A stretch of 64,000 bases of DNA. Origin: JBBRSD01 sp038245725 (GTDB lineage: Bacteria; Actinomycetota; Coriobacteriia; Anaerosomatales; JAAXUF01). Position numbers and translations under genes: made by a program. Below the pieces are notes generated by a model that worked only from the letters and a program-made list of their open reading frames with translations, was not told where the DNA came from and made no database searches. Location: positions 124,001-188,000 of the forward strand of contig JBBRSD010000002.1 in NCBI GenBank assembly GCA_038245725.1, given 5' to 3'. Below are positions 47,733 to 56,979 of the stretch, one piece after another. Position 1 is the stretch's first letter. Every line of letters begins with the position of its first letter.

Positions 47733-48521
47733 CTAGTCGATCTCCTCGATGTCGTGATCGTCCTCGCGCTCGCCGAAGGAGTCGAACCCGGGCAGGCTGA
47801 ACTCGCCGGGATCGGCGAGTTCGATCTGAGGCTCGATCTCGGGCGCGCCGAGTTCGCCCAAAGCGACGCTCGAAACGAAGCCCGACTCGGGCGGCGCGAC
47901 CGCGGGCATCGCCATCGTGGGCTGGTCGACGGTCGAGGGCGCGGGCTGCGGCATGACAGGCGCCGGAGCAGGCATCGCCATCGGCGCGGGCGCCATGAAG
48001 GGCGCAGCAGGCCGAACCGTGACGTCGCCGATGACGCCCTCGTCAGTCTCGCCGAGCAACAGGCTCACGTCGTCAGGAAGTTTGATCTCGTTGACCGAGT
48101 GGAGCTTGTCCTCGAGAAGGGCCTTGTAGCGGGCGCGGAACTCTTCTTCGGCGCTCTTGATCCGAATGAGTTCGTTGGCGATCGCCTGCTTGCGCTGGAG
48201 CGCGTTGTGGATGATCTCTTTCGCCTTGAGCTCGGCGTCGCGCAGCACGGAGTTGGCCTCTGAGCCGGCCTTGTTCACGATCTCCTCCGAGGAACGCTGC
48301 GCCTGCAGTAGCGTGGCGTTGATCGACGCCTCGATCTGCTGGTAGCCGCGAACGCGCTCGTTTGCGGCCTCGAGCTTCTCGTTCATGTCGATGTTCTCTT
48401 TGAAGAGCCGCTCGAACTCGTCGGCGACTTCATCGAGAAAGCCGTCGACCTGCTCCTCGTTGTAGCCGCGGAGCGAGTGGCCGAACTCCTTGTGATGGAT
48501 ATCAAGCGGGGTGAGCTTCAT
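47733..48521 (-). CDS. divIVA: DivIVA-domain protein
   Basis: 262 residues, AAGGAAGGA upstream. The N-terminal lipid-binding domain is KLTPLDIHHKEFGHSLRGY, then YNEEQVDGFLDEVADEFERL. A long coiled coil spans about 35-165. The rest is a Pro/Met/Ala-rich linker and an acidic C-terminus. DivIVA proteins mark curved membrane at poles and septa and guide cell growth. It is part of the division gene run. Confidence 0.92.
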   Translation of the reverse strand: MKLTPLDIHHKEFGHSLRGYNEEQVDGFLDEVADEFERLFKENIDMNEKLEAANERVRGYQQIEASINATLLQAQRSSEEIVNKAGSEANSVLRDAELKAKEIIHNALQRKQAIANELIRIKSAEEEFRARYKALLEDKLHSVNEIKLPDDVSLLLGETDEGVIGDVTVRPAAPFMAPAPMAMPAPAPVMPQPAPSTVDQPTMAMPAVAPPESGFVSSVALGELGAPEIEPQIELADPGEFSLPGFDSFGEREDDHDIEEID

Positions 48522-48564
48522 CGGACGATCCTTCCTTCACTGTGCCAGCCCGCGCACAATAGAG

Positions 48565-48837
48565 CTACAACATGAGCGCGAGCGGGACCAGTACAAAGTT
48601 CACAACTATCTGCAGCACAAAATAGGCGACCAGCGGCGAAAAGTCGAAGTTGCCCATGACGGGGATGAGGTTTCGGAACAGCTTCAGGTACGGTTCGGTC
48701 ACGCTACCGACGACCTGATAGATGTCGTAGAAGACCCCGCGCAGCGGGAACCAGGACATCAAGACGTATGCAAAGATGAGTAATCCGTAGAACCCGCCGA
48801 CCGCTCGGATCACCTGCGCGAGAATCAGACCGCTCAC
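48565..48837 (-). CDS. yggT: YggT family membrane protein
   Basis: 90 residues with two membrane helices. VLMSWFPLRGVFYDIYQVVGSVTEPYLKLFRNLIP (central region) is the YggT motif, with PLVAYFVLQIVVNFV. YggT proteins are linked to septum and osmotic adaptation in several bacteria; the function is not defined. It overlaps proC by four bases. Confidence 0.9.
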   Translation of the reverse strand: MSGLILAQVIRAVGGFYGLLIFAYVLMSWFPLRGVFYDIYQVVGSVTEPYLKLFRNLIPVMGNFDFSPLVAYFVLQIVVNFVLVPLALML

Positions 48838-49652
48838 GAGCCGAGCTCCTGCGAGCGCGCCACGTTCGCGGCGACCGCCTCGGCGAATGCGGCCCGCAGG
48901 CCGTGGGCCTCAAGCGCTTCGATCGCAGCGATCGTGGTGCCCCCCGGACTGGAGACGCCGTCGATAAGCACCTCGGGGTGGACGCCGGTCTCTTCGATCA
49001 TGACAGCCGTGCCGCGCATCGTCTGCACCGCAAGCAACTGTGCGATGTCGCGAGGCAGTCCCTGCCGCACGCCCGCACGTGCGAGCGCGTCGATGACTAG
49101 CGCGAAGTACGCCGGGCCGGAGCCCGAGATGGCAGTGGCCGCGTTCTGATAGTGCTCGTCGACCACGACGGCACGGCCGATCTGCGCGAAAAGTTCGCGG
49201 ACAAGCTCGACCTGCTCGGCGCTGGTCTCCGAACCCCCGCTGATCACCGCCATGCCCTCGCCCACCATAGCGGGCGTATTCGGCATGACGCGGACGACGG
49301 CGGTGCCGGCCGGCAGCAACGTCTCGAGCCTCGCCGTGGAGAATCCGGCGACGATCGAGACGACGAGTGAGCCATGCAGCTTCTCGGCAAGTCCCGCGAT
49401 GACCGCGTCAGCGACCTGTGGCTTGATGGCGAGCAAAACGACGTCGGCCGGCAGCGCTTCGACGCCGTCGGCGACGCAACGCACGTCGTAGGTGGCGGCG
49501 AGTTCTTCTCGGCGGGCTGCGTTCGGCTCGGCGATGGTGACGTTGCCGACAGCGACAGATTCCGCGCCGATAAGACCGCGGATGATCGCCTCTCCCATGC
49601 GTCCACCGCCGATGGCGGTGATCGTACCGTCGTACTTGAAGCCGTGGCTCAT
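48834..49652 (-). CDS. proC: Pyrroline-5-carboxylate reductase
   Basis: 272 residues. ITAIGGGRMGEAIIRGLI is the NAD(P)H Rossmann site. VVRVMPNTPAMVGEGM is the conserved middle motif, and SGSGPAYFALVIDALARAGV plus VSSPGGTTIAAIEALEAHGLR are the C-terminal dimer and substrate-binding motifs. It makes L-proline. It lies in the sepF-yggT run, a common arrangement. Confidence 0.95.
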   Translation of the reverse strand: MSHGFKYDGTITAIGGGRMGEAIIRGLIGAESVAVGNVTIAEPNAARREELAATYDVRCVADGVEALPADVVLLAIKPQVADAVIAGLAEKLHGSLVVSIVAGFSTARLETLLPAGTAVVRVMPNTPAMVGEGMAVISGGSETSAEQVELVRELFAQIGRAVVVDEHYQNAATAISGSGPAYFALVIDALARAGVRQGLPRDIAQLLAVQTMRGTAVMIEETGVHPEVLIDGVSSPGGTTIAAIEALEAHGLRAAFAEAVAANVARSQELGS

Positions 49653-49674
49653 GCTTGCGCCCCTCGTGTGCAGT

Positions 49675-50235
49675 CTATTCAGAAGAGTAGAGACCGGTGT
49701 CGCGCAGTCTGCGTCGGTCTGCGTCGGTCACGTCGACGTTGTGCGGCGTGAGCATGAACACCTTGTCTGAGACCTTCTGGAGCCCGCCATCGAGGCCATA
49801 CGTGAGACCGGACGCGAAATCGAGAAGCCGCTTGGCGAGATCCGGCTTGGTCGAGGCCATGTTCATGATGACCGGCGTGCCTTGCTTGAACTTATCCGCG
49901 ATCGCCTGAGCCTCGGTGAAGCTCTTGGGCTCGACGATATGCATCTTCATCTGAGCTGACGTGCCGACACCACCCGATACCGACGGAACGGCGCGCAACT
50001 GCGAACCGCCGCTGCGAGCGCGCTCGAGATCCGGACCGCGGTCGAGGCGCTTTACCGCCCCTGCCGACGCGCCGGAACCATACGGCGAATCAGAGCTGGT
50101 CCGACGCGGCGGCGCGAAAGCCTCATCCGCTTCGACCCCAGCCTCGTAGTAGCCCTCGTCCTCTTCTTCGTAATATTCATCGTCCCACTCGTCTTCAAGA
50201 CCGAGCCGGACCTTTATCCGGTGCCAGAGACCCAA
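49675..50235 (-). CDS. sepF: SepF cell-division protein (FtsZ membrane anchor)
   Basis: 186 residues from a TTG at 50235 that follows AGGAGAAGG; no ATG gives a sensible N-terminus. The N-terminus GLWHRIKVRLGLEDEW is an amphipathic membrane-binding helix. An acidic, Gly/Ser-rich linker (about 20-95) precedes the SepF domain (HIVEPKSFTEAQAIADKFKQ, VIMNMASTKPDLAKRLLDFA, LTPHNVDV). In bacteria without FtsA it links FtsZ to the membrane. Confidence 0.92.
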   Translation of the reverse strand: MGLWHRIKVRLGLEDEWDDEYYEEEDEGYYEAGVEADEAFAPPRRTSSDSPYGSGASAGAVKRLDRGPDLERARSGGSQLRAVPSVSGGVGTSAQMKMHIVEPKSFTEAQAIADKFKQGTPVIMNMASTKPDLAKRLLDFASGLTYGLDGGLQKVSDKVFMLTPHNVDVTDADRRRLRDTGLYSSE

Positions 50236-50257
50236 GGCCTTCTCCTCATACTCAGCG

Positions 50258-50935
50258 CTACCTGCCGAAGATAGCGCGCCCGACCCGAACGATGGTCGAG
50301 CCTTCCTCAACGGCGACGCGGAAATCGTTGCTCATGCCCATCGAAAGCTCGGTCAACTCTACACCATTCAGCGGCATCTCTCGAAGCGAATCACGCAGCT
50401 CGCGTAGCTCGCGAAAGACCCACCGGGCGTCCTGTGGCCCACCCAGAGGCGCCATCGTCATCAACCCGCGCACCGAAACCCCAGGGAGATGTGACGCCTC
50501 AATGATCGCCTCGCGCACGTCACCGCACTCGAATCCGTGCTTCGAGTCCTCGCCGGAGACGTTGACCTGGAGAAGTACTGGCTGGACGATCTCCGCCATC
50601 TGGGCGCGCTTGCCAATCTCGGCGAGGAGGTGCAATGAGTCCACAGAATGGATCAGGCACGCCCGTCCCACGACGTCTTTGACCTTGTTCGTCTGTAGCG
50701 TGCCGATGAAATGCCAGCTCGCATCGGGAAACAGCCCGTACTTGCCGAGAAACTCCTGGACGCGATTCTCGCCGAAGTCCGCGATACCGGCGGCAAGCGC
50801 GGTGCGAACAGCGTCGACACCGACCGTCTTGGTCACGCCGACGATCGTGATCTCTCCAGGGGATCGACCGGCTATGTCGGCAGCATCGGCAACCTGTCGC
50901 CGCACCGCTTCGTACCGGGATGCGATGCCCGGCAC
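50258..50935 (-). CDS. yggS: YggS: PLP homeostasis protein
   Basis: 225 residues. The fold III PLP site has ITIVGVTKTVGVDAVRTALAAG with the Lys in VGVTK, then DFGENRVQEFLGKYG and WHFIGTLQTNKVK. LTELSMGMSNDFRVAVEEGSTIVRVG includes the conserved phosphate-binding end. It carries and supplies pyridoxal phosphate. It is followed 22 bases later by sepF. Confidence 0.94.
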   Translation of the reverse strand: MPGIASRYEAVRRQVADAADIAGRSPGEITIVGVTKTVGVDAVRTALAAGIADFGENRVQEFLGKYGLFPDASWHFIGTLQTNKVKDVVGRACLIHSVDSLHLLAEIGKRAQMAEIVQPVLLQVNVSGEDSKHGFECGDVREAIIEASHLPGVSVRGLMTMAPLGGPQDARWVFRELRELRDSLREMPLNGVELTELSMGMSNDFRVAVEEGSTIVRVGRAIFGR

Positions 50936-50938
50936 CGA

Positions 50939-51613
50939 TTACTCCGAAGCCGACTCGGAGGTGTGCTCCATGTGGGGGTCGCGCTCGCCGGTGATGAGAT
51001 AGGCGATGCGCTCACCGATGTCGACCGCGTTATCTGCGATGCGCTCGAGATAGCGGCTCGCAAGCACCATCGATGAGGCCCATTCGATATCTTCCTCATC
51101 GTGCAGCCTCGCGAGTTCACGGAAGAACTGCTTGTACAGGTGGTCGATGGGCTCGTCGAGCTCCGGAAGCTTGAGTGCGAGTTCCAGATCCCGGTTCGCG
51201 AGTGCCTCGCGTGTCGCATCCAAGACGCGGTACACGAGATTGCCCTGCGCCTGGATGAGGTCGAACAGCGTCTGCGGTCCGCGGCGGGAGGCCGTCCGCT
51301 TCGTTGCCTTCGCGATGTTGACCGCCAGGTCGGCCATGCGCTCGAGATGGATCGCCATATACGCGAGCGACTGCAGCAGTCGCAGGTCACGCGCCACCGG
51401 GAACTGCGTCGCGATCGTCTCGAGGACGCGCTCTTCAACCCCCGTGCACCGCGTGTCGAGCTCTTCATCTCGTGCGATGACGGCTTCGGCCTGATCGACG
51501 TCTCCGTTGATGAGCGACTGGACCGCGGCACGCGTCTGCTCGGAAACGACGAGCAGGATGTCGACGACCTCGCCGTGTATTGCTTTGAGTTCCTGCCTGA
51601 ACTGTTCGCGCAT
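50939..51613 (-). CDS. phoU: PhoU phosphate-signalling protein
   Basis: 224 residues built of two repeats of a three-helix PhoU domain: AVQSLINGDVDQAEAVIARDEELD with LRLLQSLAYMAIHLERMADLAVNI, and a second repeat ending ASRYLERIADNAVDIGERIAYL. The paired E-R-M/I-A-D motifs bind metals. It controls Pst transport and PhoR signalling; no phoR/phoB is near. It ends the pst unit and may have its own promoter. Confidence 0.95.
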   Translation of the reverse strand: MREQFRQELKAIHGEVVDILLVVSEQTRAAVQSLINGDVDQAEAVIARDEELDTRCTGVEERVLETIATQFPVARDLRLLQSLAYMAIHLERMADLAVNIAKATKRTASRRGPQTLFDLIQAQGNLVYRVLDATREALANRDLELALKLPELDEPIDHLYKQFFRELARLHDEEDIEWASSMVLASRYLERIADNAVDIGERIAYLITGERDPHMEHTSESASE

Positions 51614-51646
51614 CGTGACTCCTCGGCGAGTTAGGGATTCCGCTCA

Positions 51647-51652
51647 AGTATA
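51647..51652 (-). promoter_or_regulatory. Possible -10 box ahead of phoU
   Basis: TATACT on the minus strand, preceded by GG, lies 34 bases before the phoU start in the 113-base gap after pstB. No clear -35 is seen at 17 bases, so it is tentative. Confidence 0.3.
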
Positions 51653-51726
51653 CCTGCCCGACCTGGCGAATCCGCACCGGCTTGTTAACTGTCGGGATTC
51701 GAGACCCGGAACTTGAGCGTGCGATG

Positions 51727-52539
51727 CTAGCCGAAGCGACCGGTGATGTAATCCTCGGTCCGCTTGTCGACGGGACTCGTGAACAACTCGTTCGTGCGTC
51801 CGAATTCGACGAGCACGGCGGGTTCGCCCGCGACCTCCTGCAGGAAGAACGCGGTGAAATCGCTCACGCGAGCGGCCTGCTGCATGTTGTGCGTCACGAT
51901 CACGATGGTCACGGTGTCCTTCAGCTGCGCCATGAGGTCCTCGATCTTCTGGACGCTCGTGGGATCGATCGCCGAGCAGGGCTCGTCCATGAGCAACACT
52001 TCCGGCTGGACGGCGAGCACCCGTGCGATGCACAAACGCTGCTGCTGACCGCCGGAAAGCGTGAGTCCGTTCTTGCCCAGGATGTCCTTGACCTCTTTCC
52101 AGAGGTTCGCACGCTTCAGCGAGTCCTCGACGATCTCGTCGAGCTCGGAACGCTTCTTGATCCCCTGCAGGCGCGGCCCGTATGCGACGTTGTCGTATAT
52201 GGACTGCGGGAACGGGTTGGGCTGCTGGAAGATCATCCCCACGCGACGCCTCAGGTCGACCGGATCGACGCCGGCGCCGTAGATGTCCGCCCCGTCGATC
52301 TCCATCGTTCCCTCAACGCGCGTGCCGACGATGAGGTCATTCATCCTGTTGATGCAGCGAAGAAAGGTCGACTTGCCGCAACCCGACGGACCGATAAAGG
52401 CGGTGGTGGCGTGCTCTCGGACGTCCACCGTTATGCCGGTCAAAGCGTTGAAGTCCCCGTACCAGAAGTTGAGATCCCGGACGTGGACCTTGGCTGGCCC
52501 TATCGGGACCTGGCCGTGCGTGCCGAGCGATACCGCCAT
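51727..52539 (-). CDS. pstB: Phosphate ABC transporter ATP-binding protein
   Basis: 270 residues. Walker A is [34 protein letters not shown] is the PstB-specific stretch. The signature is [17 protein letters not shown] and Walker B is [13 protein letters not shown], ending with [18 protein letters not shown]. It powers phosphate uptake with PstA and PstC. Confidence 0.97.
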   Translation of the reverse strand: MAVSLGTHGQVPIGPAKVHVRDLNFWYGDFNALTGITVDVREHATTAFIGPSGCGKSTFLRCINRMNDLIVGTRVEGTMEIDGADIYGAGVDPVDLRRRVGMIFQQPNPFPQSIYDNVAYGPRLQGIKKRSELDEIVEDSLKRANLWKEVKDILGKNGLTLSGGQQQRLCIARVLAVQPEVLLMDEPCSAIDPTSVQKIEDLMAQLKDTVTIVIVTHNMQQAARVSDFTAFFLQEVAGEPAVLVEFGRTNELFTSPVDKRTEDYITGRFG

Positions 52540-52543
52540 TCCG

Positions 52544-53368
52544 TCACACCTTCCGATAACGACTCAGGATCCAGCGGGCAGACAGGTTGAACCCGAGGAT
52601 CATGACGATGAGCAGCAGAGCGGTCCCGAAGGCCGCAGGCAAGTTGATGCCTTCGACAGCGAGCAAATACAGGTGCACGGTCATCGGACGCCCGGAATCA
52701 AGAGGAGTCACCGGCAGACTGATCGCCTGACCCATCGTGTAGAGGACGACTGCGGTTTCACCCACAGCGCGGCCCATCGCAAGCACGATACCCGTGATGA
52801 TGCGCGGCGTCGCCGCCGGCAGAACGATCCTGCTCACCGTCTGCCACTTCGTCGCGCCAAGGCCGTACGAGCCCCATCTCATGTATTTCGGCACCGAGCG
52901 GATCGCTTCCTCGGTCGCACGCATGATGATCGGCAGCATCAACAGAGAGAGCGCCAGAGCGGCAGAGATCATCGAGAGGCCGAGCCCCACCGTCTCGACG
53001 AAGAGTGCGAAGCCGAACAAGCCCATCACGATGGATGGAACACTAGCCAGCGAATCCGCCGCAAACCGAATCGCCGAGACGACCCGTCCCTGATAAGCGT
53101 ATTCGGCGAGATACACGGCGGCGAGCACGGCAATGGGCGTCGAGATCAACATGGCGAGGGCGGTCACGTAGATCGTGGAAACGATTGTCGGCCAGATGCC
53201 GCCTTCGGAGTTCACGCCGTGCGGCCACGTGAAGATAAACGTCGGAGAGATGACCCGGATCCCGTTCCAGAACACGTACAGCAGCAAAGCGCCTAGAACG
53301 GCCACGGTGCACGCCGCAGCAGCCCACAGGAGTCCGAGCGCGATCTTGTTCGAGATCGACTTGTTCAC
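52544..53368 (-). CDS. pstA: Phosphate ABC transporter permease PstA
   Basis: 274 residues, six membrane helices. [17 protein letters not shown] and [26 protein letters not shown] (coupling loop) and [20 protein letters not shown] are PstA motifs. It forms the channel with PstC. Confidence 0.95.
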   Translation of the reverse strand: MNKSISNKIALGLLWAAAACTVAVLGALLLYVFWNGIRVISPTFIFTWPHGVNSEGGIWPTIVSTIYVTALAMLISTPIAVLAAVYLAEYAYQGRVVSAIRFAADSLASVPSIVMGLFGFALFVETVGLGLSMISAALALSLLMLPIIMRATEEAIRSVPKYMRWGSYGLGATKWQTVSRIVLPAATPRIITGIVLAMGRAVGETAVVLYTMGQAISLPVTPLDSGRPMTVHLYLLAVEGINLPAAFGTALLLIVMILGFNLSARWILSRYRKV

Positions 53369-53369
53369 G

Positions 53370-54272
53370 TCAGTCCCTCAACCTCGACAAGAGGCGTACT
53401 GTTGCGACGAGTAGCATCGAGAAGATGAACAGCATGGCGGCCATCGCGAAAAGTGCCGTGCGATGAAGGCCGACGGCGTACGGCAGATCCATGACGATCT
53501 GACTCGTCATGGTGGAAAGCGGCGCAAAGATTCCTTTGGGGAAGACAGGTGCGTTGCCGACGACCATGAGAACCGCCATCGTCTCCCCGATCGCGCGACC
53601 CATGCCAAGAATGATGGCGTCGATGATCCCGATCTTGGCCGCTGGCACCACGACCTTGTAGATGGTCTGCCATTCGGTCGCGCCCATTGCAAAGGAAGCC
53701 TCGCGGATGCCTTCGGGAATCGACCTGAGCGCGTCCTCGGACAGCGCCGCGATCGTCGGCACGATCATGATGGCCAGCACGACCCACGCCGTGAAGGCGC
53801 CGAATCCAAGGGTGCCAGTGAATCTCGAGACGATCGAACGCAGCAGGATAATCCCGAAGAACCCGTACACGACGGACGGGATGCCGGCGAGAAGTTCCAC
53901 AGCGGGGCGCACAACGGCGCGCATTCGGGGAGAGGCAACTTCGGACAGGAATACCGCTGTGCCTACCGCTAGAGGCGTGCCCAGGCCGAGCGCGCCGAGG
54001 GTCACCAAGAGGGAGCCCACGAGCAGCGGCAGGATTCCGAAGCTATTGCTTCCGGAGGACCAGACCGTTCCGGTGATGAATTTGCCAAGGCCGTAGTCTG
54101 TCACGATTGGCCATGCCTTGAACCCCACGAACACGAAGATGAGCGCCACGGCGAGCACGAACATGAACGCGCACGCGAAGAAGAGTGACTTTAGCAACCA
54201 CTCTCTGACGTAGGTCGACCTCGAGACGAGCTGTAGGGTTCCTCGTGCGGGGCTGGTGGACTGATCGCTCAT
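53370..54272 (-). CDS. pstC: Phosphate ABC transporter permease PstC
   Basis: 300 residues, six membrane helices. AGIPSVVYGFFGIILLRSIV is the conserved segment, EDALRSIPEGIREASFAMGATEWQTI the coupling loop, and ILGMGRAIGETMAVLMVVGN the last membrane motif. It overlaps pstS by four bases and is one base from pstA. Confidence 0.95.
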   Translation of the reverse strand: MSDQSTSPARGTLQLVSRSTYVREWLLKSLFFACAFMFVLAVALIFVFVGFKAWPIVTDYGLGKFITGTVWSSGSNSFGILPLLVGSLLVTLGALGLGTPLAVGTAVFLSEVASPRMRAVVRPAVELLAGIPSVVYGFFGIILLRSIVSRFTGTLGFGAFTAWVVLAIMIVPTIAALSEDALRSIPEGIREASFAMGATEWQTIYKVVVPAAKIGIIDAIILGMGRAIGETMAVLMVVGNAPVFPKGIFAPLSTMTSQIVMDLPYAVGLHRTALFAMAAMLFIFSMLLVATVRLLSRLRD

Positions 54273-55120
54273 CGGGTCCCACCCTCCGCGATCGGGATGA
54301 AGCCGGCGTCGACGACAACGCCCTTCTGGACGGCGCTCGACAGTACGTAGTCGATGTAGCGCTTGGTAAGACCTGTCGGCTGGCCTTTGGTGAAAAAGTG
54401 CAGGGTGCGACCGATCGGGTACTGGTTCGTGGCGATGCTCTTCTTGGTGGGCGCTACACCGTCAACCGCGAGCGCCTTGACGCGCACATTCGTGAATCGC
54501 GGCTCAACGAAGCCCGCCGAGATGTAGCCGATCGCTCCGGCAGCTCGAGCGACCACGTCGCGAACCTGCCCTGTTCCCGGAAGAACCGCTGCCGAGGGGG
54601 CGAAATGCGCTGTCTTGCCCATGACGATCTTGCTGAAGGCTTCGCGCGTGCCGGACGCCTCGTCGCGATTGACGAGGTCGATCGCCCGGTCATCTCCCCC
54701 GACCTCGCGCCAGTTCTTGATCTTGCCGGTGAAGATGTCCCGGAGTTGGGCTGTCGAGAGCCCTGTCACAGGATTGTCGGGGCTGACGATGACCGCGATA
54801 CCGTCGTAGGCGATGGGCGTGTCCACCAGTCCGAGTTTCGCTTCTTCGGGTTTGAGGTCCCGGGACGACGTCCCGATGTCCGCCGTTCCCGCCGACACCG
54901 CCTCGATCCCAGCGGATGATCCGAGCCCCGAGACGAGGACCTGGGTGTCCGGATTGGCCTTCATGAACGCCTCGGCGGTCTGCTCGGCGATGGGGAGGAT
55001 CGTGGTCGAACCGCTCACGATGACCTTGTTCGAGGGGTGTGCGCCGCCCGAGCACCCACTCGAGAGGACCAGCCCGAGCAAGACGAGAGCGAGCGCTACG
55101 TAGCGCGCGGCAAGATGCAC
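54269..55120 (-). CDS. pstS: Phosphate-binding lipoprotein PstS
   Basis: About 283 residues from a GTG at 55120; no strong ribosome-binding site is seen and the start overlaps the pgeF end by 25 bases. A lipoprotein signal ends at LSSGC. VSGSTTILPIAEQTAEAF, VSGLGSSAGIEAVSAGTADIG, SSRDLKPEE, VNRDEASGTREAFSK and GAIGYISAGFV match class II phosphate-binding proteins, with the S-G-T-R phosphate loop. It captures phosphate outside the membrane. Confidence 0.92.
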   Translation of the reverse strand: MHLAARYVALALVLLGLVLSSGCSGGAHPSNKVIVSGSTTILPIAEQTAEAFMKANPDTQVLVSGLGSSAGIEAVSAGTADIGTSSRDLKPEEAKLGLVDTPIAYDGIAVIVSPDNPVTGLSTAQLRDIFTGKIKNWREVGGDDRAIDLVNRDEASGTREAFSKIVMGKTAHFAPSAAVLPGTGQVRDVVARAAGAIGYISAGFVEPRFTNVRVKALAVDGVAPTKKSIATNQYPIGRTLHFFTKGQPTGLTKRYIDYVLSSAVQKGVVVDAGFIPIAEGGTR

Positions 55121-56010
55121 GCGAACGCCGAGTGACGTCCGGTGCGCCCGTCCTCGGCGCGATACGAGAAGAACCTGTCGGTGGCCTCGGCGGTACATGT
55201 TCCGAGGCGTGCAATGCTGCACGTTGAGACTCCTGCATCGACGAGACTTGCGGTCACGACGGCGTCGAGGTTCAGTCCCCCCGAATCGGCCCGAGCAAAT
55301 GTACCAAAGGTGTTACAGAATTGCGACAAGATTTCGGGTCCCACGGCATAGTGGCAGGACCCGATGTGTGGCCCGATGTAAGCGGTCACGAGCGAGGCGT
55401 CGCAAGCCGAGAGCCGCGCGACTTCATGCACGACCGCGCCCGGTAGCGAGGCGAGTGCCCCGCGCCAACCGGCGTGCACCACCGCGACGACCGGACCCGG
55501 CGCGACGAGGATGACAGGTACGCAGTCGGCGAAGCACAGCATAAGTGGAATCTCCGCGCTCGCGGTGATGATCGCGTCCGTTGCCAGCAACGGCACAGCG
55601 CCAAGTCGCGCAAACGCGCCGGCGCCCGCGGATGCTTCGTCCGCGATCGCAATCAGCTCGCCATGCACCTGCTCCGCCATCACGAGACGCGAGCGATACG
55701 CCCCCAGCCTCGCTGCATCGAGCAGCCGTCTGCGATTCTCGTCCACAGCGTCGGGCGCATCGCCTACGTGCGACGCAAGGTTCAGCGATGCGTACGGGCC
55801 CCTGCTGGCGCCCCCTACTCGTTCGCTGAAACCAATAACAACACCGCGAGCCGAGAGAATCGGGTCCGACCAGTGGGCCACGCCGGCGCGAGAAACCCTC
55901 TCAAGCCGAGGCTCTTCGTGGCAGGCGGCGCCTCGGCCGGCAATCACGGGCGCACGGCCTGGGTGGAAGCAGACGAGCCGCGCTGTATCTTCTTGCTCAA
56001 GGGTATCCAA
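55096..56010 (-). CDS. pgeF: Peptidoglycan editing factor PgeF (YfiH, multicopper-laccase fold)
   Basis: 304 residues. It begins with a long N-terminal extension (about 45 residues) before GVVIGFSERVGGASRGPYASLNLA. The metal ligands are His in VMAEQVHG, Cys in LMLCFADCVPV and His in VVHAGWRGAL. Late motifs are YIGPHIGSCHYAVG and DRFFSYRAEDGRTGR. PgeF removes L-Ser misincorporated in the peptide of peptidoglycan precursors. It is downstream of the ftsZ cluster, as in many Gram-positives. Confidence 0.9.
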   Translation of the reverse strand: MDTLEQEDTARLVCFHPGRAPVIAGRGAACHEEPRLERVSRAGVAHWSDPILSARGVVIGFSERVGGASRGPYASLNLASHVGDAPDAVDENRRRLLDAARLGAYRSRLVMAEQVHGELIAIADEASAGAGAFARLGAVPLLATDAIITASAEIPLMLCFADCVPVILVAPGPVVAVVHAGWRGALASLPGAVVHEVARLSACDASLVTAYIGPHIGSCHYAVGPEILSQFCNTFGTFARADSGGLNLDAVVTASLVDAGVSTCSIARLGTCTAEATDRFFSYRAEDGRTGRHSAFACILPRAT

Positions 56011-56054
56011 TCGTTAGGCACTAACTGGCAGATTACCCGACGCAGGAGGAAACC

Positions 56055-56834
56055 ATGAACGGCATCGATTTCGGGCGGGCGTTCAAAGCCCCCTTTGACG
56101 ACCCTGATTGGGTCAAGAAGACCCTCTTGGGTCTTGTGTGGGGCATCCTCCTCGTCACTTCGCCAGCGCTCGTGGGCGCCATGGTCGAGTACATCAGGAG
56201 TGTTGCTCACGGCAACGAGCGTTTGCCCGAGTGGGACGCCTTCGGAGACAAGTGGGTTCGCGGCTTCATGGTGCTTCTGGCCGGAATCCTCTACTTCCTG
56301 CCGGTCTGGGTGCTCGCGCTCGCCTTCTTCGTCCCCGTTGTCCTTGCGAGCGGGAGCAACAACAGCGACGCGCTCGCAGCGGCCGCGAGCGGCGGCCTGT
56401 GCCTTTTCGGTCTCCTCGCAATCATCTATGCGCTCGCTGTCGGGGCCGTCTTCTACTCGGCTGTTGTCGACTACGCAATTACCGGCGAGTTCGGTGCTTT
56501 CTTCCGCGTGGGAGACAACATCGCCCGCATACGCGCCAATCCCGGCTACTGGACGGCCTGGTTGATTGCGATTCTTGCGTCTTTCGCCGCGTCGGTCGTG
56601 GCCGGGGCCATTCCAGTTCTGGGTGGGCTGATCTCCTTTGGGTTGACGTACCTCGCCTACATGGTCGGCGGCAACGCGTTCGGACAGTGGGCTGCCGTCG
56701 CCTACAACGGGCGTGGTCCGATGGCGCCGAGCGCACCGGGGATGTACGCGCCTCCGGCTCCGCCCGCGTACCGGCCGCCTCCGGCGCCTCCCGCGTACCC
56801 GCCAGTAACGCCGCCAGGGCCGCCTGCTGAATAG
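56055..56834 (+). CDS. DUF4013 membrane protein
   Basis: 259 residues on the plus strand, AGGAGG upstream. It has about five or six membrane helices (LLGLVWGILLVTSPALVGAM, FMVLLAGILYFLPVWVLALA, GLISFGLTYLAYMVGGNAFG) and a C-terminal Pro/Ala-rich cytoplasmic or exposed tail (PPAPPAYRPPPAPP). The pattern is that of DUF4013. Function unknown. It is the only plus-strand gene in the 26.7-64 kb span and ends at a hairpin facing the ftsZ terminator. Confidence 0.82.
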   Translation: MNGIDFGRAFKAPFDDPDWVKKTLLGLVWGILLVTSPALVGAMVEYIRSVAHGNERLPEWDAFGDKWVRGFMVLLAGILYFLPVWVLALAFFVPVVLASGSNNSDALAAAASGGLCLFGLLAIIYALAVGAVFYSAVVDYAITGEFGAFFRVGDNIARIRANPGYWTAWLIAILASFAASVVAGAIPVLGGLISFGLTYLAYMVGGNAFGQWAAVAYNGRGPMAPSAPGMYAPPAPPAYRPPPAPPAYPPVTPPGPPAE

Positions 56835-56856
56835 CGCGCCCAGGCACGCAAACTGC

Positions 56857-56886
56857 GAGCCCCGCCGGCATGCGCCGATGGGGCTC
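56857..56886 (+). terminator. Terminator of the DUF4013 gene
   Basis: GAGCCCC pairs with GGGGCTC around a 16-base loop, followed by GTTCTTTG. It lies 20 bases after the stop. Confidence 0.65.
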
Positions 56887-56909
56887 GTTCTTTGTCATCC
56901 AATAAAGGA

Positions 56910-56953
56910 GGCCCCTGTGGCGACGAGGTCGCGCCGTCGTCGCCACAGGGGCC
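56910..56953 (-). terminator. Very strong hairpin after ftsZ
   Basis: Arms GGCCCCTGTGGCGAC and GTCGCCACAGGGGCC (15 bases, perfect) with a 14-base loop, followed on the minus strand by TCCTTTATT. It closes the dcw transcript. Confidence 0.75.
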
Positions 56954-56979
56954 AAACCGTACACACGAATGAAAGCCGC

